A stretch of 64,000 nucleotides of DNA from an uncultured Oscillospiraceae bacterium (GCA_949878425.1 CATLAL010000009.1:24001-88000); one strand, 5' to 3'; shown: positions 33,411-41,660, numbered from the stretch's first letter. Program-made: numbers and translations. Notes: generated by a model from the sequence alone, not told the origin.

Positions 33411-33937
33411 AGCGCCGCCCCCTTATAGTACTGCGGCAGGCCGCAGATCACCTCGCACACCCGGTCCGCCCGGCGGGCCAGGGCCCGGTTGGCCGCCGAG
33501 AGCACCCGGAGGTAGACGTCCGTGTCCCCGGCGTAGCGGTCCCCGCCGGTAAAGACCTCGCCGCTGACCACCACCAGGTCCTTGCACTGGGCCAAAAGCG
33601 CCTCCACGCCCTCCGTCACGGCCGCCAGGGCCCCGGCCTCCGTCCCGGCCCCGGCGGGGCTGTAGAGCTCGTTGGCGGTGAGGTTGCTCAGGCACTCCAG
33701 CAGCGCGCTCCCCCGCTCCGGCAGGCGGAGGGAGGTCAGATTGGTATAGCGCTCCACGGTTTCAAACTCCTTCTCCGCCCGCATCCGGCGGTGCCGCTGG
33801 ATCCGGGCGCGGCACTCCCCGTCAAAGGGCTCCATGGCGGCGACGTAGTACCGGGGCCTGTAGGGCGAGGCCAGAATCAGGCTCTCGGCGTAGGCGCTCT
33901 TGCCGCTGGCGGAGCCCCCCACCACAAGGGTAAACAT
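33407..33937 (-). CDS. cobU: Adenosylcobinamide kinase / adenosylcobinamide-phosphate guanylyltransferase
   Basis: 176 residues from ATG 33937, the normal CobU size. P-loop VVGGSASGKSAYAE at residues ~5-18, RIQRHRRMRA with the histidine that is guanylylated in the family, then VVVSGEVFTGGDRYAGDTD and a C-terminal VICGLPQYYKG. It phosphorylates adenosylcobinamide and transfers GMP to it. It begins 4 bases after cobT. VVSGEVFTGG departs from the usual VTNEVG wording but keeps the glutamate. Confidence 0.92.
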   Translation of the reverse strand: MFTLVVGGSASGKSAYAESLILASPYRPRYYVAAMEPFDGECRARIQRHRRMRAEKEFETVERYTNLTSLRLPERGSALLECLSNLTANELYSPAGAGTEAGALAAVTEGVEALLAQCKDLVVVSGEVFTGGDRYAGDTDVYLRVLSAANRALARRADRVCEVICGLPQYYKGAAL

Positions 33938-33941
33938 CCCC

Positions 33942-35018
33942 TCAGCCCCCCTTCGGCGTATAGGCCTGCATGCCGTAGCCGTCAAAGGTGGTGCCGTCCC
34001 GGTACAGGGCCAGGGCCATGTCCAGCAGGGGCATGGCCGCTACCGCGCCGGTGCCCTCCCCCAGGCGCATCTCCGCCGTGATAAGGGGCTTTTTCCCCAG
34101 CGCGTCCAGCACCAGCCGGCCCGCCGGCTCGGCGGAGACGTGGCTGGCAAAGGCGGCTTTTTTCGCCTCCGGGCTCAGCCGCGCGGCGCACAGGGCGGAC
34201 ACGGTGCTGATGAGGCCGTCCATCAGCACCGGCACCCGGTACAGCGCACCCCCCAGAAACACTCCGCACATCCCCGCCAAGTCGAACCCGCCCACCTTGG
34301 CCAGGATGTCCAGGGGGTCCGCCGGGTCCGGCCGGTTTTGTTCCAGGGCCGTCTCCACGGCCCGGACTTTGCGGCGCAGTCCCTCGTCCGAGAGGCCGGC
34401 CCCTCGGCCGGTCAGCTCCTTAGGAGGCCGCCCCAGCAGGACGCTGGCCACCGCGGCGCTGGTGGTGGTGTTGCCGATGCCCATCTCCCCCGCCGCCAGC
34501 AGCCGGACGCCCGCCTCCTTCTGCTCCCGCACCAGGTCGATCCCGGTGAGGACGGCCCGCTCCGCCTGCTCCCGGGTCATGGCGGGGCCTTGGGTGATGT
34601 CCCCGGTGCCGTTGGCGATCCGGCGGTCCAGCACGCCGGGTGTGGGCGGAAGGTCCAGGACCCCCAGATCCACCGGCGCCACCCGGCACCCGGCCACTGC
34701 CGCCATTTTGCACACCGAGGAGCGCCCCGCCGCCGCGCTGCGAGTGACGATGGTGGTCACCGTGTGGTCCGACTGGGCCACGCCCTGGGTCACCACACCG
34801 TTGTCCGCGCACAGCAACAGCAGGGCCCGGGGCGAGAGGGCCACCTCCGCGCTGCCCGTCAGGGCGGCGATGTCCTCCAGGGCCGTCTCCAGCAGTCCCA
34901 GGCTCCCCAGAGGCTTGGCGATGCTGGCCCACTGCCGGTGGGCGGCCTGCCGCGCCGGCTCCTCCCGGCTGTCCGGGGCAATGACCCGAAGGGCCTCCTC
35001 TACAGATTGAAACAGCAT
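33942..35018 (-). CDS. cobT: Nicotinate-nucleotide--dimethylbenzimidazole phosphoribosyltransferase
   Basis: 358 residues from ATG 35018; a GTG two codons earlier (35024) sits closer to the AAAGGAG site and is an alternative. Motifs: LGSLGLLE, LCADNGVVTQGVAQSD, GEMGIGNTTTSAA and the catalytic glutamate region MRLGEGTGAVAA near residue 315. It makes alpha-ribazole-5'-phosphate from a lower-ligand base and nicotinate mononucleotide. First gene of a coupled operon cobT-cobU-cobS-cobU-like-cobC-cbiB under a cobalamin riboswitch. Confidence 0.95.
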   Translation of the reverse strand: MLFQSVEEALRVIAPDSREEPARQAAHRQWASIAKPLGSLGLLETALEDIAALTGSAEVALSPRALLLLCADNGVVTQGVAQSDHTVTTIVTRSAAAGRSSVCKMAAVAGCRVAPVDLGVLDLPPTPGVLDRRIANGTGDITQGPAMTREQAERAVLTGIDLVREQKEAGVRLLAAGEMGIGNTTTSAAVASVLLGRPPKELTGRGAGLSDEGLRRKVRAVETALEQNRPDPADPLDILAKVGGFDLAGMCGVFLGGALYRVPVLMDGLISTVSALCAARLSPEAKKAAFASHVSAEPAGRLVLDALGKKPLITAEMRLGEGTGAVAAMPLLDMALALYRDGTTFDGYGMQAYTPKGG

Positions 35019-35068
35019 ACTCACTTGGCTCCTTTGTATGAAATGAAAAACCGCAGGCGCTCAGGCCC

Positions 35069-35101
35069 GAAAAAAGACGCTCCGTGCCGGAGCACGAAGC
35101 G
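35069..35101 (-). terminator. Intrinsic terminator of the cobalamin riboswitch
   Basis: On the - strand CGCTTCGTGC pairs with GCACGGAGCG around loop TCCG, then TCTTTTTT. It lies between the B12-binding core and cobT, so it is the likely expression platform: terminated when cobalamin is bound. Confidence 0.8.
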
Positions 35102-35159
35102 CGGGAAACCCCGCCGCGGGCAGGACGGGGCCGATTCAGAAAACGCATCTCCGGTTTCG

Positions 35160-35285
35160 GCGGAATGCCGCCAGGCTGCCTGTGTATCTGACTTAGCTCC
35201 CAAGAGAGCATCACAGTGACCGACTCGCAGGGCCTCTCACCCTATTCCACACGCCGCGTGCGCGGCGGCAGCTGACGCCATATGA
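35160..35285 (-). promoter_or_regulatory. Cobalamin (B12) riboswitch
   Basis: Read on the - strand the leader contains the conserved core in order: GGAATAGGGTGAGAGGCCC, then TCGGTCACTGTGATG, then GGGAGCTAAGTCAGATAC and ACAGGC. These match the adenosylcobalamin riboswitch consensus (GGGAA..GGTGAAA..CCACTGTGA..GGGAGC..AAGTCAGAYAC). It lies 140 bases upstream of cobT and is followed by an intrinsic terminator, indicating transcriptional repression of the cob operon by cobalamin. Confidence 0.9.
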
Positions 35286-35295
35286 ACTTGTAAAT

Positions 35296-35325
35296 ATTAT
35301 AGCACGGCCGCCGTCTTTTTGTAAA
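35296..35325 (-). promoter_or_regulatory. Promoter of the cob operon
   Basis: On the - strand TTTACA (35325-35320), 18-base spacer, TATAAT (35301-35296), directly upstream of the riboswitch. Confidence 0.75.
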
Positions 35326-35331
35326 GGACGA

Positions 35332-35373
35332 TTTCCGGAGGCGAAGCCCCCGGAGCTGCCGAATAGATAGGCA
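35332..35373. repeat. Solitary right end of a family A element
   Basis: CCCCCGGAGCTGCCGAATAG then ATAGGCA, identical to the right end of the copy at 44904-45346. No matching left end is nearby. Confidence 0.7.
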
Positions 35374-35412
35374 TTTACCCCGAATGCCCCGCAGAAAAGG
35401 AGAAAAAAGCCC

Positions 35413-35441
35413 TTGACATGTGGCCCGGGCCGGTGTATCAT
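35413..35441 (+). promoter_or_regulatory. Promoter of the sdpR-sdpI pair
   Basis: TTGACA (35413-35418), 17-base spacer, TATCAT (35436-35441). The following ATACAATTAATCAAAAAGTTAAATAA is AT-rich with an imperfect TTAATT-type symmetry and could be the ArsR-type operator. Confidence 0.75.
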
Positions 35442-35485
35442 ACAATTAATCAAAAAGTTAAATAAACGGGAGAGGGGGCGGTGCT

Positions 35486-35755
35486 CTGCCGCTGCAACAG
35501 ACGCTGCGGGCCCTGGCGGACCCCACCCGGCGGGAGATTCTCAGCCTGCTTAAGAGGAGGAGCCTCTCCGCCGGGGAGCTGGCCGGCCGCTTTCCCGTCA
35601 GCGCTCCGGCGGTCTCCAAGCATCTGGCGGTTTTGCGGGAGGCGGGCCTCATCCGGGACCGGCGGGAGGGGAAGCACATCTACTACGAGTTGAACGCCTC
35701 CGTGCTGGAGGAGGTGATGCTGTGGCTTTCGGAGCTGAAGGGAGGTCCACCATGA
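35486..35755 (+). CDS. ArsR/SdpR-family transcriptional regulator (non-ATG start)
   Basis: A clear winged-helix ArsR protein of ~89 residues: LQQTLRALADPTRREILSLL, then SAGELAGRFPVSAPAVSKHL (recognition helix) and GLIRDRREGKHIYYELN (wing). No ATG, GTG or TTG is in frame between the upstream stop (35459-35461) and the conserved start of the domain. CTG at 35486, 7 bases after GGGAGAGGGGG, is the best placed initiation codon. The stop overlaps the sdpI start (ATGA). By analogy with SdpR it should repress its own operon and be relieved through SdpI, but no toxin gene is adjacent. Confidence 0.82.
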   Translation: MPLQQTLRALADPTRREILSLLKRRSLSAGELAGRFPVSAPAVSKHLAVLREAGLIRDRREGKHIYYELNASVLEEVMLWLSELKGGPP

Positions 35756-36444
35756 GACGGCTCTATCCCATTGTCCGGGCGCTCATTGTTCTGGGATTCA
35801 TCGGCACGGCGGTGTTTCTGGTCTTTGCCCCGGACACGGTTGCCGCCCACTTCAACGCCGCCGGGGAGCCGGACCGGTACGGCAGCAAGTACGAGGCCCT
35901 CCTGCTCCCGGCGGTCTCGGCTCTGATGGGGGGCGCGTTCCTCCTGTGCGCCCGAGCCGCGGGGAAGCGGGGCGCGGCGCTGTACGAGAGAATCTTCCTC
36001 TGGACGGCCCTGGGGGAGGTGGCGCTGTTCCACGGCATTGGCGCCTATGCCATGTGGAAAATGTCGGGGGGCGGGTCCGGCAGCGGCTTGAATCTGGCCG
36101 GCGGTGTGGACTATCTGCGCCTCACCTCGGTCCTTGTGGGCCTCCTGCTGGTGCTGCTAGGCAACGTGATGCCCAAGGCGCGGCGAAACGGCCTTTTCGG
36201 CGTCCGGACCGCCTGGAGCCTGTCCGGCGGCGAGGCGTGGCGGAAGAGCCAGCGGTTCGGGGGCTTCGCCTCGGTGGCGGCGGGCCTGCTGCTGGCGCTG
36301 CTGGGCGTAGTTCTGGAGGGCTGGGCGAGCCTGGCTGCCCTGACGGCCGTGCTGACGCTCTGGGCCCTCGCCTGTGTTGCGGCGTCTTACCGCTATTCCA
36401 GGTGCGAAAAGGGCGGGGAGAGCGAATATAGTGACCACAGTTGA
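35752..36444 (+). CDS. SdpI-like integral membrane protein (DUF1648/SdpI family)
   Basis: 230 residues from ATG 35752, with six hydrophobic segments. The N-terminal segment after TM1 has HFNAAGEPDRYGSKYEALLL, the DUF1648 hallmark, and the region PKARRNGLFGVRTAWSLSGG with WRKSQRFGG is the SdpI signature. SdpI proteins give immunity to the SdpC toxin and sequester SdpR at the membrane in Bacillus; here only the regulator-immunity pair is present. The last codons (YSDHS) and the stop lie inside the left end of a family B repeat, so the C-terminus was set by that element. Confidence 0.88.
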   Translation: MRRLYPIVRALIVLGFIGTAVFLVFAPDTVAAHFNAAGEPDRYGSKYEALLLPAVSALMGGAFLLCARAAGKRGAALYERIFLWTALGEVALFHGIGAYAMWKMSGGGSGSGLNLAGGVDYLRLTSVLVGLLLVLLGNVMPKARRNGLFGVRTAWSLSGGEAWRKSQRFGGFASVAAGLLLALLGVVLEGWASLAALTAVLTLWALACVAASYRYSRCEKGGESEYSDHS

Positions 36445-36746
36445 AAAGTGGTAAAGTTTCGGGCCGCCCTTATGATTTTGCAACGGCCACAGTGATTTTG
36501 CATGGCCCCATCGAGGGGCCATGCAAAATTTAATTGCGCAACAGCCCCTCGATGCGGCTGTTGCGCAATCTCAGTGGCCGTGCAAAATTGCACAATCACA
36601 AGGGCGGTGGGGTCTTGCTCGCGTCATTGGGCCAGAGGCCCAACGACTGCTGGAGCGGCCAGAGGCCGCCCCAGCCTAAGCCGCGCAGAGCGCGGCCCAC
36701 GGGACGGAGCCCGACATGTACTCGTTCTCAACTGCGGCCACTATAA
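36427..36746. repeat. Family B inverted-repeat element, copy 2, with nested family E palindromes
   Basis: 320 bases with ends TATAGTGACCACAGTTGAAA (left) and, reverse complemented, TTATAGTGGCCGCAGTTGAG (right). The GGTAAAGTTT side is left and the GAGTACATG side right, opposite to copy 1 at 11279. Inside (36478-36600) are family E palindromes: GCATGGCCCCATCGAGGGGC and CAGCCCCTCGATGCGGCTG. No gene is present. Confidence 0.8.
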
Positions 36747-36751
36747 CGCTG

Positions 36752-36794
36752 GGGAGGGTTCTCCCGATACCTACCGTATCGGGAGAACCCTCCC
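36752..36794. terminator. Perfect 19-bp hairpin between sdpI and the aminopeptidase gene
   Basis: Arms GGGAGGGTTCTCCCGATAC (36752-36770) and its exact complement (36776-36794), loop CTACC. Placed between convergent genes; there is no T run, so terminator function is presumed. Confidence 0.6.
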
Positions 36795-36821
36795 TGTATG
36801 CTGCCGGGAATCAGGGGCCGC

Positions 36822-38816
36822 TCAGTTCTGGTAGACCGCCCGCATGGCCTTATAGGTCATATAGCAGTCCAGCTTGGACACCACCTCGAAGGGAGCGTGC
36901 ATGGCCAGGACGGGCACGCCGGCGTCCAGGGTATCGATGTTCCGGTTGGCCATGTAGCAGGCCACGGTGCCGCCGCCGCCGGCGTCCACCTTGCCCATCT
37001 CCGCCATCTGCCAGATGACGCCGTTGGCGTCAAAGATGCGGCGGGCGTAGGCCACCAGCTCGGCGGAGGCGTCGGACGCGCCGCCCTTGCCCCGGCTGCC
37101 GGTGTACTTGCACAGGCCAACGCCGTAGTTGAGGTAGGAGGAGTTGCGCTTCTCGTATACGTCGGAGAAGTTGGGGTCGTAGGCGGCGGTGACGTCGGCG
37201 GAGAGGCAGAAGCTGTTCTCCAGGCAGGTGCGCAGCGGCACGCCCTGTCCCGCGCAGAGGTCCTCCATAAAGGTGTCAAAGGCGGCGGTCTGCATGCCGG
37301 AGACGCCTACGGAGCCGATCTCCTCCTTGTCCGCCAGGATGCACACGGCGGTCTTGGCCGGCGCGGCGCTCAGATCAAACAGAGCGCGCAGAGCCGCGTA
37401 GCCGCAGACCCGGTCGTCGTGGCCGTAGGCGCCGATCATGCTGCTGTCCAGGCCGATGTCCGTGGCCTTCACCGCCGGGACCGCCTCCAGCTCGGCGGAG
37501 ATGAAGTCCTCCTCCGTGAAGCCGTACTTCTCATAGAGCAGCTTCATAACGGCCAGCTTCACCCGGTCCTTCTCCTCGCCCTCCAGGGGCTCGCTGCCGA
37601 TGAGCAGGTTGAGCTGCTCGCCATTGATGCCCTCGGCAAGGCTCTTCTTATTCTGCTCCGCGCCCAGATGGGGCAGCAGGTCGCAGATCACCAGCTTGGG
37701 CTCGTCCCCCTCGCCGATGGACACGGTGACAGTGCTGCCGTCCTTGAGGGCCACCGCGCCGTGGAGCTCCAGGGGGATGGTGACCCACTGATACTTGCGG
37801 ATGCCGCCGTAGTAGTGGGTTTTCAGGTAGGCCAGCTCGCTGTCCTCGTAGAGGGGAGAGGGCTTCAGATCCAGCCGGGGACTGTCGATGTGCGCGGCGG
37901 TGATCTGCGCGCCCTCGGCCAGACTCTTCTCGCCGATTACCGCCAGGAGCAGCATCTTGTTCCGGTTGTTCAGATAGACCTTGTCTCCGGCCTTCAGGGC
38001 CATGCCCCGGACATAGGGCTTGAAGCCCTGGGCCTCGGCCTGGCGGACGCCCTCGGCCACGCACTCCCGCTCCGTCTTTCCGGCGTCCAAAAACGCCTTG
38101 TAGTCCCGGCAGTACTCGCTCATCTCCCGCCGCTCCTTGGGGTCCAGCCGGTCATAGCCGTTCTTTTTCTCCACCAGAACCTTTTCCTTCCACTCTTTTG
38201 CGTCCATGTCTCCGTATTCCTCCTTATTTTTCAGTCCAAGCAGGTCCGCGAAAAAGCGGCCCGCCAGTCTCTCAAAGGCCTCCCGGCTCTCCGCCCGGTT
38301 CTCCAGCGCGAAGCCGCAGCACTCCCGGTACCATTGGTCCGGCTTCTGTGCCGCGATCCGGGCGCCTGCCCGGCCATCGTCCAGCCGGTCCCGGGCCATG
38401 ATCCGCCGCAGGCGCGGCCCCGGAGCCGCCGTGACGGCTACGGTGAGGCCGCACAGGCCCCCTATGCCTGATTCTACCAGATTTACCGCGTCAATGGCAA
38501 CCCCTTTTTGCGTACAACTTTTTATTTTTTGTTCCACGGCGGCGTACATGGCGGGGAAGACGATGGCGTTGAGCCGGTCCAGCTCCCCGGGGCTTCCAAA
38601 GACCCGGGCGGCCAGGGCCCGCCGGTCCAGCTCCCCATTGGGCAGGAACACGCCGCCGAAGGCCCCCTCCAGCGCCTCCCGCAGCTCCGGGGACTCCCGC
38701 AGCAGCTCATAGTACAGCGCGTCGCAGTCCACGATCTCAAAGCCCATCCGGCCCAGGACCCGCAGGGCGGTGGTTTTGCCGGAGCCGGTGGGACCGGTGA
38801 TGCCGATGACGGTCAT
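36822..38816 (-). CDS. In-frame fusion: dephospho-CoA kinase (CoaE) + M18 aspartyl aminopeptidase
   Basis: One uninterrupted frame of 664 residues from ATG 38816. Residues 1-203 are CoaE: P-loop IGITGPTGSGKTTALRVL, FEIVDCDALYYELL and RIMARDRLDDGRAGARIA; this phosphorylates dephospho-CoA in the last step of CoA synthesis. Residues ~204-664 are a full M18 metallopeptidase (normal 430-460 residues): AHIDSPRLDLKPSPLYE with the zinc histidine, ADKEEIGSVG with the catalytic glutamate, and a late APFEVVSKLD-type segment with a preceding histidine. No stop separates them. An internal ATG at 38207 (MDAKEWKEKV) has AAGGAGGA ~10 bases upstream, so a separate 461-residue peptidase may also be made. The start overlaps tsaC (ATGA). 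Confidence 0.85.
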   Translation of the reverse strand: MTVIGITGPTGSGKTTALRVLGRMGFEIVDCDALYYELLRESPELREALEGAFGGVFLPNGELDRRALAARVFGSPGELDRLNAIVFPAMYAAVEQKIKSCTQKGVAIDAVNLVESGIGGLCGLTVAVTAAPGPRLRRIMARDRLDDGRAGARIAAQKPDQWYRECCGFALENRAESREAFERLAGRFFADLLGLKNKEEYGDMDAKEWKEKVLVEKKNGYDRLDPKERREMSEYCRDYKAFLDAGKTERECVAEGVRQAEAQGFKPYVRGMALKAGDKVYLNNRNKMLLLAVIGEKSLAEGAQITAAHIDSPRLDLKPSPLYEDSELAYLKTHYYGGIRKYQWVTIPLELHGAVALKDGSTVTVSIGEGDEPKLVICDLLPHLGAEQNKKSLAEGINGEQLNLLIGSEPLEGEEKDRVKLAVMKLLYEKYGFTEEDFISAELEAVPAVKATDIGLDSSMIGAYGHDDRVCGYAALRALFDLSAAPAKTAVCILADKEEIGSVGVSGMQTAAFDTFMEDLCAGQGVPLRTCLENSFCLSADVTAAYDPNFSDVYEKRNSSYLNYGVGLCKYTGSRGKGGASDASAELVAYARRIFDANGVIWQMAEMGKVDAGGGGTVACYMANRNIDTLDAGVPVLAMHAPFEVVSKLDCYMTYKAMRAVYQN

Positions 38817-39841
38817 GGTTCGCCCTCCCCCAGGTCCACAATCTGGAAGCCCGCCGCTTTTTTCAGCCGGTTGGCCACCGCCAGGCCCAGCCCGGCGTCC
38901 CCGGGGCACTGGGCGAAGATGGCGGTTACGTCCGTCCCGTCAAAGGCCCGCAGGGCCTCAAAGACCCGCCGGGCCTGGGCCGCCTTGTCGCCGGCGGGGC
39001 CGATGGCCTCCACCGCGCAGCCGGGGAACTGGCCGGCGTACTCGTCAAAGCAGATGACCCCCGTATACTCCCCTCTATTCTTCCGGATATACCGGGCGGT
39101 GCGAAGGGCGTCGCCGGCCACCACGGTTACCGGGGCCTTGGGGGCGTAGTGGCGGTACTTCATGCCCGGGGCCCGGGGCTTCTCTCCGGGGGAGAGGGGG
39201 GAGAGGACCGCCTTGTCCACGGCAATCTCTCCCAGGACCTCCTCCAGCCGCTCCAGGGGCAGCCCGCCGGGGCGCAGAAGCCGGGGGATGGGGGCGGTCA
39301 AATCCACAATCGTGGACTCCACCCCCACGCCGCAGGGCCCGCCGTCCACAATGGCGTCGATGCGCCCGGCCATGTCCTCCAGCATGTGGGAGGCCCGGGT
39401 GGGGCTGGGCCTCCCGGAGCGGTTGCCGCTGGGGGCGGCCACGGGGACCCCCGCCGCCCGGAGGATGGCCAGGGTCACCGGGTGGTCCGGGCAGCGGACC
39501 CCCACCGTGTCCAGGCCGCAGGTGACGGCGTTTGGCACGTTTTCCCGCCGCCGGAGGACCATGGTCAGGGGCCCGGGCCAGAACCGCTCCGCCAGGGCGT
39601 AGGCCGCGGGGGGGATGTTCCGGCAGAACCGCTCCAGCCAGGCCGCCTCCGGGATGTGGAGGATCAGGGGGTTGTCCTGGGGCCGGCCCTTGGCCAGGAA
39701 GATGCGGCGCACGGCGTCCGAATTCAGGCCGTCGGCCCCCAGGCCGTAGACCGTCTCCGTGGGGATACCCAGAAGCCCTCCCGCCCGGAGGATGGCGGCG
39801 GCGGCGGCAATATCCTTTTCACTAAGCAGCTTTGTGTTCAA
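38813..39841 (-). CDS. tsaC: L-threonylcarbamoyladenylate synthase (Sua5/YrdC type)
   Basis: 342 residues if started at TTG 39841, which has GGGAGAAGG 7 bases upstream; a GTG at 39886 lies inside a repeat end and is less likely. The YrdC domain carries GGLLGIPTETVYGLGAD, FLAKGRPQDNPLILHI, RFWPGPLTMVL and APSGNRSGRPSPT, and a C-terminal Sua5 domain follows after ~residue 215 (PGMKYRHYAPKAPV). It makes threonylcarbamoyl-AMP from threonine, bicarbonate and ATP for tRNA t6A modification. Coupled to the coaE-M18 gene by a 4-base overlap. Confidence 0.92.
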   Translation of the reverse strand: MNTKLLSEKDIAAAAAILRAGGLLGIPTETVYGLGADGLNSDAVRRIFLAKGRPQDNPLILHIPEAAWLERFCRNIPPAAYALAERFWPGPLTMVLRRRENVPNAVTCGLDTVGVRCPDHPVTLAILRAAGVPVAAPSGNRSGRPSPTRASHMLEDMAGRIDAIVDGGPCGVGVESTIVDLTAPIPRLLRPGGLPLERLEEVLGEIAVDKAVLSPLSPGEKPRAPGMKYRHYAPKAPVTVVAGDALRTARYIRKNRGEYTGVICFDEYAGQFPGCAVEAIGPAGDKAAQARRVFEALRAFDGTDVTAIFAQCPGDAGLGLAVANRLKKAAGFQIVDLGEGEP

Positions 39842-39871
39842 AAAAACGACCTTCTCCCTAGAGCCTGTATT

Positions 39872-40036
39872 AGAACCTGTATTCACAATCTCAAACGACC
39901 GCCTGGGCGGGCCTTTTGCCGCCCTGCATCGTTAAAAAATCTTGAAATCCACCCAGGATTCCTGCGATTTTTTGCCTCGCAGGGCGAGCAAAATTCCTCG
40001 CCCATCCGGCATTTTCGCTTATAAATACAGGTTCTT
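39872..40036. repeat. Family D inverted-repeat element, copy 1
   Basis: 165 bases. Left end AGAACCTGTATTCACAATC, right end (reverse complement) TAAGAACCTGTATTTATAAG. The interior shows CGCCTGGGCGGGCC, GCCGCCCTGCATCGTTAAAA and GCCCATCCGGCATT, shared with 30341-30612. It lies directly upstream of the tsaC start. Confidence 0.75.
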
Positions 40037-40045
40037 AAAACCGAC

Positions 40046-40250
40046 AACATACCCAACAGCGGGTCTTTTCCGCCATGCATTGCCAATTTTCCTTGCAATA
40101 CATCCAGTATTCTGCAACGGCCGCATCGAGTGTCCGCGCAGAATTGAATTGTGCGCGACCGATCCGTTAAGCGCCGCATAGCGGCGCTTTGAGCGCTAAG
40201 CCGTCCGAAGGACGGCCCGCGGATGCGGTCATTGCACAATCCAGTATGTC
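40046..40250. repeat. Partial family D plus family E palindromes
   Basis: 40046-40115 repeats the left interior of family D (GGGTCTTTTCCGCCATGCAT, TTGCAATACATCC). 40115-40250 is a family E block: GCAACGGCCGCATCGAGTG, GCAGAATTGAATTGTGCGC, GCGCCGCATAGCGGCGC, GGATGCGGTCATTGC. No gene is present. Confidence 0.55.
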
Positions 40251-40254
40251 TGCG

Positions 40255-40467
40255 TCAAATTGGCTTCACCTGGCGAAAAAATCCCTCGCTGTTGGGCGCA
40301 TGCCAGTTTAAAACAGACTCAAGCAGGGTGTTGATCCCCACCTCCTGGACCTGAGCGGCCATGTAGGGCACGCTGGGGGCATCCGTGCAGCTGACCGGCC
40401 GTCCGGCCTCCACAACGCCGCAGCACAGGCGCTGCCGGGTCATGTCCGCAAAAAAGTAGTGGTCCAT
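40255..40467 (-). CDS. Small hypothetical protein
   Basis: 70 residues from ATG 40467 (MDHYFFADMTRQRLCC..), with GGAACGGGGGAAG just upstream as a possible ribosome binding site. The composition is protein-like (aromatic and acidic residues, three cysteines in the first half), and the frame lies outside the neighbouring repeats. No family is recognised and there is no membrane segment or signal. It sits between the tsaC-side repeats and prfA and could be a small gene or a relic. Confidence 0.35.
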   Translation of the reverse strand: MDHYFFADMTRQRLCCGVVEAGRPVSCTDAPSVPYMAAQVQEVGINTLLESVLNWHAPNSEGFFRQVKPI

Positions 40468-40523
40468 CTTCCCCCGTTCCTCCCAAGCGCAAAACAACGT
40501 TTGCGCAAAAAGCGTTTCTTTTT

Positions 40524-40556
40524 GATTCTTTTTCTTTGTTCACAAAGAAAAAGAAT
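40524..40556 (-). repeat. Family C hairpin repeat, copy 5 (after prfA)
   Basis: GATTCTTTTTCTTTGT (40524-40539) pairs with ACAAAGAAAAAGAAT (40542-40556). Tail GTATGCC toward prfA and CAAAAAGAAACGCTTTTTG on the outer side of the - strand. Confidence 0.8.
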
Positions 40557-40577
40557 GTATGCCCCAACGTTTCGTCC

Positions 40578-41660
40578 CTACTCCCCCTGGCTCTCGGCGA
40601 GCCTGGCGGCCTGGTCGGCGGTAATGAGGGCGTCGATGATGGGGTCCAGGCCCCCGGCCATGACGGCGTCGATGGAGAAATTCTTCACATCCCCATTGAG
40701 CCGGTGGTCCGTCACCCGGCCCTGGGGGAAATTATAGGTCCGGATGCGCTCGGAGCGGTCGCCGGAGCCCACCTGGCTTTTCCGCTGGGCGGCGATGGCG
40801 GCGTCCTGCTTGGCCTGCTCCGCCTCATAGAGCTTGGAGCGGAGGATCTTCATGGCCCGGTCCTTGTTCTTGTACTGGCTGCGCTCGTCCTGGCACTCCA
40901 CCACCACGCCGGTGGGCAGGTGGGTGATGCGGATGGCGCTCTCCGTCTTATTGACGTGCTGGCCCCCGGCGCCGGAGGAGCGGAAGGTGTCGATCTTCAG
41001 GTCGCCGGGGTCGATGGTGAAATCCACCTCCTCCGCCTCCGGCAGCACGGCCACGGTGGCGGCGCTGGTCTGGATGCGGCCGGAGGACTCGGTCACCGGC
41101 ACCCGCTGGACCCGGTGGGCGCCGCTCTCGAACTTCAGGCGGGACCAGGCCCCCTCGCCCTCCACCAGGAAGCTGGCCTCCTTGATGCCGCCCAGCTCCG
41201 TGTCGCTGCGGCTGACCACCTCCAGACGCCAGCCCCGGCTCTCCGCGTAGAGGGCGTACATGCGGAAGAGGTCCGCGGCAAAGAGCATGGCCTCCTCGCC
41301 GCCCACGCCGCCCCGGATCTCCACCACCACGTTGCGGCTGTCGTTGGGGTCCCTGGGCAGCAGGAGGAGCTTCATCTCCTCCCGGAGCCGGTCCATCTCC
41401 GCCTTGGCGGACTGGATCTCCTCCTGGGCCATCTCCCGGAGCTCCGGGTCCTCCAAAAGCTCCCGGGCGGAGCGCTCCCGCTCCTCCGCCGCCCGGTAGG
41501 CCCGGTAGGCCTCCGCCACCGGCTCCAGCTCCTTCTGCTCCCGGGTCAGCCGCCGCAGAAGGTCCGGGTCCGCGTAGGTGGCCGGGTCCTCCAGCTGGCT
41601 GACCAGGGCCTCCTGGCGGTTGGCAACCGCCCTCAGCTTATCCAGCATGTTATCCAGCAT
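40578..41660 (-). CDS. prfA: Peptide chain release factor 1
   Basis: 360 residues. The peptidyl-hydrolysis motif GGQ lies in [17 protein letters not shown] near residue 236, and the domain order (N-terminal helices, [15 protein letters not shown] domain, C-terminal helix) is that of RF1, which reads UAA and UAG. The sequence [19 protein letters not shown] is typical of RF1. ATG 41660 lies 7 bases after AAAGGGG, overlapping the flavodoxin gene by 11 bases. No prmC methyltransferase gene is adjacent. Confidence 0.95.
   Translation of the reverse strand: MLDNMLDKLRAVANRQEALVSQLEDPATYADPDLLRRLTREQKELEPVAEAYRAYRAAEERERSARELLEDPELREMAQEEIQSAKAEMDRLREEMKLLLLPRDPNDSRNVVVEIRGGVGGEEAMLFAADLFRMYALYAESRGWRLEVVSRSDTELGGIKEASFLVEGEGAWSRLKFESGAHRVQRVPVTESSGRIQTSAATVAVLPEAEEVDFTIDPGDLKIDTFRSSGAGGQHVNKTESAIRITHLPTGVVVECQDERSQYKNKDRAMKILRSKLYEAEQAKQDAAIAAQRKSQVGSGDRSERIRTYNFPQGRVTDHRLNGDVKNFSIDAVMAGGLDPIIDALITADQAARLAESQGE

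Noticed and set aside
39842..39886. GTG at 39886 as start of tsaC
   Set aside because: It falls inside a family D inverted-repeat end; TTG 39841 has a better ribosome binding site and matches the family start.
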